Source of the DNA: Aquibium oceanicum
Lineage (GTDB): Bacteria; Pseudomonadota; Alphaproteobacteria; Rhizobiales; Rhizobiaceae
Assembly (NCBI RefSeq): GCF_001889605.1
Contig: NZ_CP018171.1
Location: 1,572,501 to 1,636,500, forward strand
Direction of reading: 5' to 3'
DNA length: 64,000 bases
Made by a program: the position numbers and the translations under genes. Below the pieces are notes generated by a model that was given only the letters and a program-made list of their open reading frames with translations, ran no database searches and was not told the DNA's origin. This document shows, in pieces, positions 28,386 through 39,923 of this stretch (positions are counted from its first letter, which is position 1; each line of letters begins with the position of its first letter).

Positions 28386-29360
28386 TCAGACCGTCTGGAC
28401 GGGCTTGTTGGCGTCGATGGTGGCCGTTGCGGCCCTGCGGCCGCGCAAATAGCGCGCAAGCGCGTCGAGCTCGCCGACGAAACCGCGGCGGAAGAAGACG
28501 ATCACCACCAGCAGGATCACGCCCTGGCTGATCAATGCCCATTCGCCGAAGCCGGCGAGATAGTCGTTCAGCATGATGATGATGCCCGCCCCGAAGATCG
28601 GGCCCGTCAACGTGCCGAGGCCGCCAAGCAGCGTCATCAGGATCACCTCGGCCGAGATCGGCCAGGATGCGTCCGTAAGCGTGGCGAACTGATAGACGGT
28701 CGCCTTCATGCCGCCGGCGATGCCGGCCATCGTGGCCGACAGCACGAAGGCGAGAAGCTTGACGCGCTCGGGATCGAAGCCGAGCGACTCCACACGCGGC
28801 TGGTTGTCCCGGACGGCCTTCAGCACCTCGCCATAGGGCGAATGGACGATGCGGTAGTAGACGAAGACGCAGACCAGCGTCACCGCGAGCACCACATAGT
28901 AGAAAACCGAATTGTCCGACACGTCGAACAAGCCGAAAAGGGCGTTCCGCGGGATGGCCTGCATTCCGTCCTCGCCGCCCGTGAAGGACGACTGCAGGAA
29001 GATGAAGTAGACGAACTGCGAGAAGGCGAGCGTGATCATCGCGAACTGAATACCCTGCCGGCGGATCGCCAGCATGCCGATGACCAGGCCCAGCAGGCCG
29101 CTGAAGATGCCGCCGCACAGGATTGCCAGTTCGAGCGAGAGCGGCGTCGTCTTGAGCAGGTGGCCGGTGATGTAGGCGGCGCCGCCGAAAAACATCGCAT
29201 GCCCGAAGCACAGCAGGCCCGAATAGCCGAGCAGCAGGTTGAACGAGCAGGCGAAGACGACGAAGCACAGGATCGTCATGAGCGTGACGGAGTAGAAGTA
29301 GAAGGGCGCGACGAGGAGTAGCGGGACCGCGATCAGGGCGGCGAAGAGCGAAAGTCTCAT
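28386..29360 (-). CDS. Branched-chain amino acid-type ABC permease (LivM-like)
   Basis: 324-aa inner-membrane protein with about nine hydrophobic segments. LivM features are FNLLLGYSGLLCFGHAMFFGGAAYITGHLL, TGGEDGMQAIPR and VILMTLLGGLGTLTGPIFGAG. Its ATG shares one base with the LivH stop (TGATG), showing translational coupling. It is the last gene of the leftward BVMO/acyl-CoA/Liv operon. Confidence 0.87.
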   Translation of the reverse strand: MRLSLFAALIAVPLLLVAPFYFYSVTLMTILCFVVFACSFNLLLGYSGLLCFGHAMFFGGAAYITGHLLKTTPLSLELAILCGGIFSGLLGLVIGMLAIRRQGIQFAMITLAFSQFVYFIFLQSSFTGGEDGMQAIPRNALFGLFDVSDNSVFYYVVLAVTLVCVFVYYRIVHSPYGEVLKAVRDNQPRVESLGFDPERVKLLAFVLSATMAGIAGGMKATVYQFATLTDASWPISAEVILMTLLGGLGTLTGPIFGAGIIIMLNDYLAGFGEWALISQGVILLVVIVFFRRGFVGELDALARYLRGRRAATATIDANKPVQTV

Positions 29361-30241
29361 CAGTTGGCCTCCCGTCCGCTGAAGATGCCTTGCGGGCGCA
29401 GATAGAGCGCCACCGTCATGAACAGGAAGATCACAACGCTCGCGGCTTCTGGATAAAAGACCTTCGTCAGGCCTTCCACGATGCCGAGCATGTAGCCCGT
29501 CGCGACGGCCCCGATGATCGAGCCCATGCCGCCGATGACGACGACCGCGAAGACGACGATCATCAGGCTCGAACCCATCGAGGGCGAGACCTGGTAGATC
29601 GGTGCCGCCAGCACGCCGCAGAGACCGGCGAGCCCCACGCCGAACCCGTATGTCAGCGTCATCAGCTTGGGCACGTTGATGCCGAAGGTCTGCACGATCT
29701 GCGGGTTCTCGTTGGCCGCGCGCAGGTAGGCGCCGAGCTTGGTGTGGTCGATCAAGAGCCACGTGCCCACGCAGGTGACGACCGAAAACGCCACCACCCA
29801 GAGGCGGTAGTAGGGCATGAACATGAAGCCCAGATTGACGCCGCCTGGTATCGGGTTGTCGTAGGGCAACCCCGTCGAACCGTACTGGATCCGAACCAGC
29901 CCCTCCACGATCAGGGCGACGGCGTAGGTGGCGAGCAGGCTGTAGAGGTGATCGAGACCAGCCAGCGGTCGCAACAGCACGCGTTCGAGAAAGATGCCGA
30001 AGAGCGCGACGGCGAAGGGCGCAAGGACCAGCGAAGGCCAGTAGCCGATACCGAGATAGTTCAGGAGGAGCCAGGCGCAGAAGGCTCCGAGCATGTACTG
30101 CGCGCCGTGGGTGAAGTTGATGACGTGCATCATGCCGAAGATGATGACGAGACCCATGGACAGCATGGCGTAGAAGGAGCCGTTGATCAGGCCGATCAGG
30201 ACCTGTCCGAGCAGGAGTTGCGTGCTGATGCCATCGAACAT
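29360..30241 (-). CDS. Branched-chain amino acid-type ABC permease (LivH-like)
   Basis: 293-aa inner-membrane permease. It starts FDGISTQLLLGQVLIGLINGSFYAMLSMGLVIIFGMMHVINFTHGAQYMLGAF, the standard LivH opening. It also has the VIGGMGSIIGAVATGYMLG motif near the end. It forms the channel with LivM. It begins 3 bp after the LivF-like gene. Confidence 0.88.
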   Translation of the reverse strand: MFDGISTQLLLGQVLIGLINGSFYAMLSMGLVIIFGMMHVINFTHGAQYMLGAFCAWLLLNYLGIGYWPSLVLAPFAVALFGIFLERVLLRPLAGLDHLYSLLATYAVALIVEGLVRIQYGSTGLPYDNPIPGGVNLGFMFMPYYRLWVVAFSVVTCVGTWLLIDHTKLGAYLRAANENPQIVQTFGINVPKLMTLTYGFGVGLAGLCGVLAAPIYQVSPSMGSSLMIVVFAVVVIGGMGSIIGAVATGYMLGIVEGLTKVFYPEAASVVIFLFMTVALYLRPQGIFSGREAN

Positions 30242-30244
30242 TGC

Positions 30245-30983
<739 letters not shown>

Positions 30984-30991
<8 letters not shown>

Positions 30992-31787
30992 CGATGCCTC
31001 CCATGTAGGCTTCGACGACGCGCGGATCGTTGGAGACGTCCTTATAGGAGCCCTCCGCTAGCACTTCTCCGTGCTGCAGCACGGTGATCCGGTCGCACAG
31101 CGTCGAGACGACCGAAAGATTGTGTTCCACGAGCAGCACGGTGCGGCCGACGGCCACCCGCTTGATGAGGTCGGTGATAGGCTCGATGTCTTCGTGTCCC
31201 ATCCCCGCCGTCGGCTCGTCGAGAAGCATGACGCGCGGCTCGAGCGCGAGTGTCGTCGCGATCTCCAGCGCCCGCTTCTTGCCGTAGGACAAGGCTGCGG
31301 CCGGGCTGTCGCGGTTGTCCTGGATGCCGACCTGCTCGAGCAGCTCCTCGGCGCGCCGGTTGAGCGGCGCGACCGCCCGAAGCGAGCGCCAGAAGTGGTA
31401 GCCCGTCCCGAAGGAGGACTGCAGCGCGACGCGTACGTTCTCGAGCACCGTCAGATGCGGGAAGATCGCCGAGATCTGGAAGGAACGGACCAGCCCGCGC
31501 CGCGCGACCTCGGAGGTGCGCATGCGCGAGATGTCCTCTCCGTCGAGCAGGATGCGTCCCCGGGTAGGCGTCAGCGTCTTGGTCAGAAGGTTGAAGCAGG
31601 TCGTCTTGCCGGCACCGTTCGGTCCGATCAGCGCATGGATGGATCCCCGCCTAACCGACAGGTTCACGTCCTTCACCGCCGCGAAGCCGCCGAAGACCTT
31701 CGTCAGGCCTTCGCCGACCAGCGCCTTGTCCGCGATTTCAGCGGCGGACCTCGCGCCGGGTGGCGCGACTGCTGCATTCGTCGCCAT
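30984..31787 (-). CDS. Branched-chain amino acid-type ABC ATPase (LivG-like)
   Basis: 267-aa ATPase. Walker A GPNGAGKTT, the LivG-type signature LSYGKKRALEI, Walker B MLLDEPTAGM and VLLVEHNLSVV. The RRGLVRSFQISAIFPHLTVLENVRVAL stretch is typical of LivG. It follows the acyl-CoA dehydrogenase by 36 bp in the same operon, tying uptake to acyl-CoA catabolism. Confidence 0.88.
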
Positions 31788-31823
31788 CGTCTCCTCCCTC
31801 GCGCACGCCCGCGGCGGCGCTTG

Positions 31824-32987
31824 TCAACTCGGCAGTTTCAGCACGGCCTTCGCAAGAATGTTCTTCTGGATTTCGTTCGATCCGCCGAAGATCGCCGGCG
31901 CGCGGGAATCCAGAAATAGGTTCATCGCGTCGACCTTGCCGTTGCCGGCGTCTATGTCGTCGAAGTAGCGGGCGTCATCGTCCGCGAGCGTCAGCGTTTC
32001 CTCGGTGATGCGCTGATAGAGTTCGGTCGTGAAGATCTTCAGCATGGAGACGTCGGCACCGAGTTCGCCGCCCTCGCGCAGCACCTTCGCAAAGCGGTCG
32101 AAAGCCGAGCCGAGATCGTAGATGTCGAGCCTGTGCCGGGCATAGCGCGAACGGAAGGCGGGATCCGAGAACGCTCCCTTGGCTTGGGCGAGTTTTTCCA
32201 GGCGTTCCATGGCGATCTCGGGACGGGTGGTCGCGCCGAGAAAGATCCGCTCGTGTCCGAGAACGGATTTCGCGACGTTCCAGCCCTGATCGATCTCGCC
32301 CACGACGTTGCCGACCGGCACGCGTACGTCGTCGAAGAACACTTCGCAGAAATCCGTCTCGCCGCGCAGGTTGGCGATCGGGCGGACCGTCACGCCGGGC
32401 GTCGTCATGTCGATGAGAAGGACGGTGATCCCCTTCTGCCGGACTTTCTCGTCGCGGCTCGTGCGCACGAGCGCGAAGATCCAGTTGGCGCAGTGGGCGA
32501 GCGTGGTCCAGATCTTCTGGCCGTTGACGATGAACTCGTCGCCGTCGCGCACCGCGGACGTCCGAAGGCTCGCCAGATCCGAACCCGAACCGGGTTCCGA
32601 ATAGCCCTGGCACCACACGTGCTCCCCCGAAAGGATGCGCGGCATGTAGTATGCCTTCTGTTCCTCGGTGCCGTGTTCCAACAGAAGCGGCCCGACCAGA
32701 CCGATGCCATGGTCGGGGATGCGCGGACAGCCGAGCCGGCCCCATTCCTCGACATAGATCATGTGCTTGGCCGGGGAGAGGCCCATGCCGCCATGTTCCA
32801 CCGGCCAGACCGGTGCCAGCCAGCCTTCCTCGGCCAGCGCGTGATACCACACCGCCACTTCGTCGAAGAGCGGCCGCTGCTTGCGCATGAAGCGCAGTTC
32901 GGCAGGGAGCCGCCGCTCGACCAGATCGCGAAAGGCGTCGCGGAAGGCTTCGTCCGACAGCGCGTTCCAGTCCTTTGGCGCAGCCAT
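31824..32987 (-). CDS. Acyl-CoA dehydrogenase family protein
   Basis: 387-aa FAD enzyme. The middle domain shows WCQGYSEPGSGSDLASLRTSAVRDGDEFIVNGQKIWTTLA, the standard flavin-contact signature, and the C-terminal helical domain ends in APAIFGGSNEIQKNILAKAVL. The position usually holding the catalytic Glu was not fixed by eye. It oxidises an acyl-CoA to the 2,3-enoyl-CoA, probably together with the second ACAD-family gene two genes upstream, as paired unequal ACADs do in steroid catabolism. ATG overlaps the hydratase stop by one base. Confidence 0.86.
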   Translation of the reverse strand: MAAPKDWNALSDEAFRDAFRDLVERRLPAELRFMRKQRPLFDEVAVWYHALAEEGWLAPVWPVEHGGMGLSPAKHMIYVEEWGRLGCPRIPDHGIGLVGPLLLEHGTEEQKAYYMPRILSGEHVWCQGYSEPGSGSDLASLRTSAVRDGDEFIVNGQKIWTTLAHCANWIFALVRTSRDEKVRQKGITVLLIDMTTPGVTVRPIANLRGETDFCEVFFDDVRVPVGNVVGEIDQGWNVAKSVLGHERIFLGATTRPEIAMERLEKLAQAKGAFSDPAFRSRYARHRLDIYDLGSAFDRFAKVLREGGELGADVSMLKIFTTELYQRITEETLTLADDDARYFDDIDAGNGKVDAMNLFLDSRAPAIFGGSNEIQKNILAKAVLKLPS

Positions 32988-33763
32988 CACAGCGTATCCT
33001 TGAAGACCGCCGGACGCTTCTCGACGAAGGCGCGCATGGCTTCCTTGGAATCCTCGTGGCGCGTCATCTCGACCGTCAGGTTCTGCTCGAAGCGGTAGCC
33101 GTCGCGCAACGGCATGTGTTCCACCGTGTTGATGGCGCGCTTGGCGAGGCTGAGCGCCTTCGGGCTCTTCGCGGCGATGATGCGGGCCATCGCCATGGCT
33201 TCGTCCATGAGCTTTTCGAGCGGCACGCAGGCCTCGATTATGCCGCGCCGGTAGAGTTCCTCGGCGGGCGCGCGGTAGCCGGTCAGAATCATGCGCCGGG
33301 CGAGAGACTTCGGAAACATCGTCATGGTGTGGCGCGCGCCCCCCATCAGGCCGATGTCGATCTCGGGCAGCCCGAACACCGCGTTGTCGGAAGCCAGGAC
33401 GATATCGGCCGCATAGACGGGACCCAGGCCGGCGCCGAGCGCAGGGCCGTTGACGGCGGCGATGACGGGCTTGCCGCACTCCATGATGCAGTTCGACACC
33501 TCGCGCGTGCGGCGCAGATGGCGATACGTCTCGCCCTTGATGTCACCCACCGCCTGCCGGTTCTTGATGTCGGCGCCAGCCGAGAAGATCTTTCCGCGGC
33601 CGGTGATGACGATGCAGCGCACCTCCGGCGTATCGTTGAGTTCGTCGAACACCTCGATCAATTCGTCGGAGAAGTCGCGCGAGTAGGCGTTGACCGGCGG
33701 ATTGTCGAGCTGGACGACCGCGATGCGCTCCTCGATCGTCACCTTGATGAGCTTGTTCTGCAC
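32987..33763 (-). CDS. Enoyl-CoA hydratase/isomerase (crotonase) family protein
   Basis: 258-aa crotonase-fold protein. The oxyanion-hole segment is FSAGADI (61-66) and AAVNGPALGAGLGPVYAADIVLA. The position of the first catalytic Glu of true hydratases (GGGCE) is G114 here, while the second, in GLPEIDIG, is kept as E134. Loss of the first Glu is frequent in crotonase relatives with other reactions (isomerisation, retro-Claisen, dehalogenation), so plain hydration is not certain. It lies between two acyl-CoA dehydrogenases. Confidence 0.8.
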   Translation of the reverse strand: MQNKLIKVTIEERIAVVQLDNPPVNAYSRDFSDELIEVFDELNDTPEVRCIVITGRGKIFSAGADIKNRQAVGDIKGETYRHLRRTREVSNCIMECGKPVIAAVNGPALGAGLGPVYAADIVLASDNAVFGLPEIDIGLMGGARHTMTMFPKSLARRMILTGYRAPAEELYRRGIIEACVPLEKLMDEAMAMARIIAAKSPKALSLAKRAINTVEHMPLRDGYRFEQNLTVEMTRHEDSKEAMRAFVEKRPAVFKDTL

Positions 33764-33778
33764 GATTTCCTCCCCGCC

Positions 33779-34900
33779 TCAGGCGGCGCGTTCCAGATTG
33801 ACGAATTGGAGCCGAAGGTCCTCCGGCTGGCCGAGCGTGGCGTTGAGACCGGTGGCACGCTTCAGGTAGAGCCCGATGTCGCTTTCGTCGGTAAATCCCA
33901 TGGCGCCGTGGAGATGCACGGCGCGGCGACAGACCGAGACGGCGGCGTCGCCGGCGCGTGCCTTGGCCGCGAGAACGGCCATCCGCCCCGCGCGATCATC
34001 GCCGAGCGCGAGCGTCTCGACCGCATTGACCACGGCCGCGCAGGCGAATTCGGCGTCGGTCCACATGTCGACGAGGCGATGCTGAATGACCTGGAAGCTC
34101 GCGATCGGCTTCCCGAACTGCACGCGCCCCTTGGTGTAGTCGATGGTGATCTCCACGGCGCGCGAGGCGATACCGGCGAGTTCCGCGGCCAGCCCGACCC
34201 GCGCGGCGGCGATCGGCTCATCCATCAGATCGTCGAGCGACGGCGCCGAGGCGATCAGAGCCTCTGCCGGAACCGCACACCGTTCGAGGCGCAACGTGCC
34301 TATGACGGCCCCGTCGACCCCGGCGGCCGTTTCCACCGACATGCCTGGGCCGCCGGCGCGCACCGCGAACAGTCCCACGCCATCCGGCATGTCTGCGGTC
34401 ACCAGGAAGTCCGTGGCGGAAAGTGCCAGATCGACGTGGCGCTTGGTGCCGGAGAGCGAGAATCCACCGTCCCGCACCGTTTGCGCAGTCATGGCGCGGT
34501 CCGGCGCATCGATCCAGGCGGGCGCAAGAGCGAGACTGCCGTCAACCAGACCCGCTGCGAGACGGTCCCGTTCCCCGGACGGTGCGGCCGCGGCAAGGAG
34601 GCGCGAAGACAGAACGGCCGAAATCGCCACAGGCTCGCTGATCAGCGCGCGTCCGAGCGCCTCGCTGACGACCACCTGCTCGGCGAGCGTGAGACCCGCG
34701 CCGCCCAGTTCCTCCGGCAGGAGGATCGCGGTCCAGCCGGCTTCGGCCATGGCCTGCCAGAGCACCGCGTCGCGGTCTCCTCCAGCGGCCCGCTTGGCAC
34801 GCACGGATGCTGGTCCGGGATATCGCGAGGCCAGCGTCGCGACGCTGTCGCGCAGCATGGCGAGCGTTCCCTCGGGATCGTCGAGTTGAGCCTGGGGCAT
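33779..34900 (-). CDS. Acyl-CoA dehydrogenase family protein (second)
   Basis: 373 aa with acyl-CoA dehydrogenase N-terminal helices (WTAILLPEELGGAGLTLAEQVVVSEALG) and a C-terminal FAD-binding bundle (YTKGRVQFGKPIASFQVIQHRLVDMW; AVHLHGAMGFTDESDIGLYLKRA). The middle beta domain is short and lacks the usual flavin-contact signature seen in the partner at 31824, as in the non-catalytic-looking member of heteromeric ACAD pairs. The gene begins downstream of an IclR-operator candidate at 34992-35005. Confidence 0.82.
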   Translation of the reverse strand: MPQAQLDDPEGTLAMLRDSVATLASRYPGPASVRAKRAAGGDRDAVLWQAMAEAGWTAILLPEELGGAGLTLAEQVVVSEALGRALISEPVAISAVLSSRLLAAAAPSGERDRLAAGLVDGSLALAPAWIDAPDRAMTAQTVRDGGFSLSGTKRHVDLALSATDFLVTADMPDGVGLFAVRAGGPGMSVETAAGVDGAVIGTLRLERCAVPAEALIASAPSLDDLMDEPIAAARVGLAAELAGIASRAVEITIDYTKGRVQFGKPIASFQVIQHRLVDMWTDAEFACAAVVNAVETLALGDDRAGRMAVLAAKARAGDAAVSVCRRAVHLHGAMGFTDESDIGLYLKRATGLNATLGQPEDLRLQFVNLERAA

Positions 34901-34989
34901 TCTTCCTCCCTTGCGCGGCTATCGCCGTCTTGAAGAAACGGTAGGCGATGGGGCCGCCTCGTACAACGCAAACACCGCGCTGCGGATCG

Positions 34990-35005
34990 GTTTCATGGAT
35001 GTGAA
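34990..35005 (-). promoter_or_regulatory. IclR-operator candidate upstream of the acyl-CoA dehydrogenase operon
   Basis: On the - strand 35005 down to 34992 reads TTCACATCCATGAA followed by AC. It matches the site before iclR at 12 of 14 positions and the site at 38578-38591 at 12 of 14. It lies in the 108-bp gap between the acyl-CoA ligase stop and the start of the second acyl-CoA dehydrogenase. A TTGCGT that could be a -35 box starts about 20 nt downstream. Confidence 0.55.
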
Positions 35006-35008
35006 GAC

Positions 35009-36675
<1,667 letters not shown>

Positions 36676-36679
<4 letters not shown>

Positions 36680-38325
36680 GCCGCGGCACTCTCGCGGGTC
36701 TTCTCGAACGACATCCCCTCATAGCCGTCGGCCGCGGCGACGCAGAGATCCCGGTACTTGTTGAAGCCGCCGACGAACATGGTCAGGCCCTGCGGCTTGC
36801 CCTTGACGTTCGAGCCGACCCACCAGGTCTTGGCCTTGCGGATCAGCGAGCGCTCGGCGAGCCGGGCTACCAGTTCCATCCAGGCGGCCTCGGCCTTTTC
36901 GGTGGCTTCCGCGGTCTCGATGCCGTTCTGCTCCATGTATGTGATCGTCTGGGCTATCCAGTCCACGTCGTGTTCGGCGATGGTGATCAGGTTGGCGAGA
37001 GCGGCGGGACCGTTCGGGCCGCTCGGGGCGAAGAGGTTCGGGAATCCCGCCACCAGGAACCCGAGATAGGAAACCGGTCCGTTCTTCCATTTCTCCTTCA
37101 GGGAAAGACCGTTGCGGCCGACCACGTCGAAGGCGAGCAGCGCGCCCGTCAGCGCGTCGTAGCCCGTCGCGAAGATGAGGATGTCCAGCTCGGTCTCGCC
37201 GGCTTCGGTGCGGACGCCTTTCTCGGTGATCTCCACGATCGGCGCCTTCAGGCAGTCGACCAGATGGACGTTGGGCCGGTTGTAGGTCTCGTAATACTCG
37301 GTATCGAGGCAGGCACGACGCGCGAAGATGGGATATCCCCTCGGCTTCAGTGCCTCGGCGGTCTCCGGGTCCTTCACGATCTTTCCGATCTTGTCGCGCA
37401 CGAAATCCGCGACCTGGTCGTTGGCCTCCTGGTTGGTCATCAAGTCGGCGAAGGAGCCGAGGAAGGTGTGGCCGCCGTTCTCCCAGGCCTGCTCCATCGC
37501 CTGCAGGCGCTGCGAGGGGGGAAGGCTGAAGAACGGCCGCGTCGAGACGGGGCGGGTGCCTCCCGTGGGATTGTTGCGCATCGCCTCGCGCATGGCGGGA
37601 TAATGCCGCTTCATCTCGGCGATGTATTCTGGATCAAGATCATGGTTGCGCATGGGCAGCGTGTAGCTCGGCGTGCGCTGGAAGACGAAGAGTTCGCCTG
37701 CTTCCTTCCCGAGCGTCTGGACTATCTGGATGCCGGTCGAGCCCGTACCGATCACACCGACGCGCTTGCCGCTCAAATCCACCGGCTCGTGCGGCCATCT
37801 CTGGGCGCGCAGGAGTTGCCCTTTGAAGCGTTCGATGCCCGGAATGTCGGGATCCTTGGGAACGGAGAGCGGCCCCGTGGCCATGATGCAGTAGGGCGCT
37901 TCCAGGATCTCGCCGCCATCCGTGGTGGCACGCCAAACGCGGCCGGCGTCGTCCCAGACCGCGCTGACGACACGCGTGTCGAACGCGAAATGCTTGCGCA
38001 GGTCGAGCCTGTCGGCGACGAAATTGGCGTAGGCCAGAATTTCGGGCTGGGCGGCGAACTGTTCGGACCAGGTCCACTCCTGCTGGACCTCTTCGGAAAA
38101 GCCATAGCTGTAGTCGACGCTCATCAGGTCGCAGCGCGCGCCGGGATAGCGGTTCCAGTACCAGACGCCGCCGACGTCGCTGCCTGCCTCGATCCCGGCG
38201 ACCTGCTTTCCCATCTCGCGGAACCGGTACACGGCATACATGCCCGCGAAGCCGGCCCCGACCACGATCACGTCGATCCTGCGGATACCCGTCCCTTTGC
38301 TGGGTGATTGGTCTGCTCGCGCCAT
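36676..38325 (-). CDS. Baeyer-Villiger-type flavin monooxygenase (cyclohexanone monooxygenase-like)
   Basis: 549 aa with two Rossmann motifs, GAGFAG at 23-28 for FAD and GTGSTG at 193-198 for NADPH. GGVWYWNRYPGARCD (52-66) is the second BVMO fingerprint. The first fingerprint, normally FxGxxxHxxxWP, is at 167-178 as FKGQLLRAQRWP: everything is present except the central His, which is Arg (R173). The enzyme class inserts an oxygen next to a ketone to give an ester or lactone. ATG 38325 is preceded by ggaggatgccgaa. It heads the long leftward operon that ends with LivM. Confidence 0.82.
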
Positions 38326-39028
38326 TTCGGCATCCTCCGTCCGGTGTCCGAGCGGGCCAAATCGTGCCGGCTCGGGTAAGTGCGTGCTTCGAAGCAGGTC
38401 ATCATGCCGGGCCGCTGCAGGGCGCAAAAACCCTCCAACCGCCCCACAGGCAGCCTCGATCGGCAACAACAGATGTTTCGTGTGTCCTCCAAGGCTGCCG
38501 ATCTCGTCGACGCCTTGCTACGGAGGATCATTTCCTGGAGGCGACAAGTCAACGACTGCGAGAGCCGGTAGGAAAGTTTCACGAATGTGAATTCCCTTCG
38601 GCGCGATTTGGCGACGCGCGGGGTGGATGGCGGCGCAGATCGCCATGCCCGGGATCGCAAAGATTGGAGGCAGCGCCAGCCCTGCGCAGATGTAGCTTCG
38701 GATCCTGGAAGACGACGCCGATGCGTGGATCGCTTCCCGGCAATGGGAAGGATCTGGGCAGGCTCCAACTTCCTAAAGATGGGCAGGCACCTCGTCTCGC
38801 TGCGGCAGGGGAGTCCCGACTACAGATTCAGAGGTCTGCTTCTGCGACCTTCATTTGAACTGTGGTGGGCGCAGGCCGCAATCGCCCATATCTCCCCTCT
38901 CGGCGCGCAGCGTGGCGGCGCGCCGATGACGGAAGACCCGATTGTTCCGCGACAGAAGTCTTCGTCGGCGCCGGATCAGCGCGTGAGCTTCTCAAGGAGA
39001 AGAACCCGGACGCCGGGATCGGGGCGCG
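38326..39028. promoter_or_regulatory. 703-bp gene-poor region with BVMO promoter and IclR-operator candidate
   Basis: No convincing gene. On the - strand 38591-38578 reads TTCACATTCGTGAA followed by AC, a perfect 5-bp inverted repeat and 13 of 14 identical to the site before iclR. About 25 nt downstream is TTGACT (38552-38547), a fair -35 box, so the element is placed where an IclR-type activator would bind. The rest (38600-39028) shows open frames with no family resemblance and may be decayed sequence. Confidence 0.5.
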
Positions 39029-39910
39029 TCAGCCTTGCGCGAGGTCGAAACCGAATTCGACTTCCCAGGCGCTGAACTGCGGATCCCAGCGCTTGGGTTT
39101 CATCGGGAAATGTTCGTGCCAGGGACGGGGCTGGCACATGCCGAGTTCCGGCACGAAGACGTCCATGTCGGTGTACAGCTCGATCAGGTTTTTGTCGGGA
39201 TCGTAGTGGTAGGACGCCACGTTGTGGCCGGCGGTGTGGCGCGAGGGGCCCCATTTCGTCGGAACGCCATCGGCTATCAGCCTGTCAGCGGCACGGAACT
39301 GATGGCTGTTGTCCTGCAGCTGGAATGCGATGTGGTGAACCTTCGACAGCGGCGCGTTGACGATGTTGACGACGTGGTGCTCGTAGCTGCAGGTCAGGAA
39401 GTTGGCCAGATCGCCGATCCAGTCGGTCTCCCAGAAGCCCAGAAAGTCGCGATAGAAGGCGATCAGCTTTTCCGCCTCGTGCGAGATGACGGCCACGTGG
39501 CCGAGGCTCAGGGGCGATACGGCCCCACTCTTGAAGCCCGGCGCCGGTGCGTCGATCGTTTCGTAGAACTGGAAGATGTTGCCTCGCGGACCTTCCACCT
39601 CGACGAGTTCGGCGATGCCGGGCTGGGAATCGGACTTCTTCTGCGCCTTGAGCCCGAACGCGCCCACTTCCTTGGCGAAGGCGTCGAGTTCGGTTCCCGC
39701 GTTCAGCTGATAGCCGAGATGCAGCAGCGACTTGTCGTCCGCAGGGCGCAGCACGATGTCGTGGTGGTGGTAGCCGACGCTGAGATAGACGGTCCCGTCC
39801 TTCTCGCGGTCCACTTCGGTGGTGCCGAATGTGTCGACATAGTAGTCCCGCGTCCGTTCGAAGTCGGCGACTCCGAGGGCGACGAAACCCAGCTGGAATA
39901 CCTTGGGCAT
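39029..39910 (-). CDS. Extradiol ring-cleavage dioxygenase, type I (VOC superfamily, two domains)
   Basis: 293 aa with two vicinal-oxygen-chelate domains. The C-terminal domain keeps the metal triad: H138 in SLGHVAV, H192 or H193 in KVHHIAF, E244 in NLIELYTD. It also keeps the active-site pattern SRHTAGHNVASYHYDPDKNLIELY seen in BphC-type 2,3-dihydroxybiphenyl/catechol dioxygenases. It cleaves a catechol-like ring next to the hydroxyls with O2 and Fe(II). ATG 39910 has GGAG 6 nt upstream; ATG 39922 is the alternative. It follows the TRAP genes in the operon whose first genes are the FAH-family enzyme and the aromatic hydroxylase. Confidence 0.83.
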   Translation of the reverse strand: MPKVFQLGFVALGVADFERTRDYYVDTFGTTEVDREKDGTVYLSVGYHHHDIVLRPADDKSLLHLGYQLNAGTELDAFAKEVGAFGLKAQKKSDSQPGIAELVEVEGPRGNIFQFYETIDAPAPGFKSGAVSPLSLGHVAVISHEAEKLIAFYRDFLGFWETDWIGDLANFLTCSYEHHVVNIVNAPLSKVHHIAFQLQDNSHQFRAADRLIADGVPTKWGPSRHTAGHNVASYHYDPDKNLIELYTDMDVFVPELGMCQPRPWHEHFPMKPKRWDPQFSAWEVEFGFDLAQG

Positions 39911-39923
39911 GCTGGTCTCCATT

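Noticed and set aside
38587-39028. Plus-strand open frame of about 160 codons in the gene-poor region before the extradiol dioxygenase
   Set aside because: No recognisable domain, no good ribosome site, and its 3' end overlaps the dioxygenase gene on the other strand.
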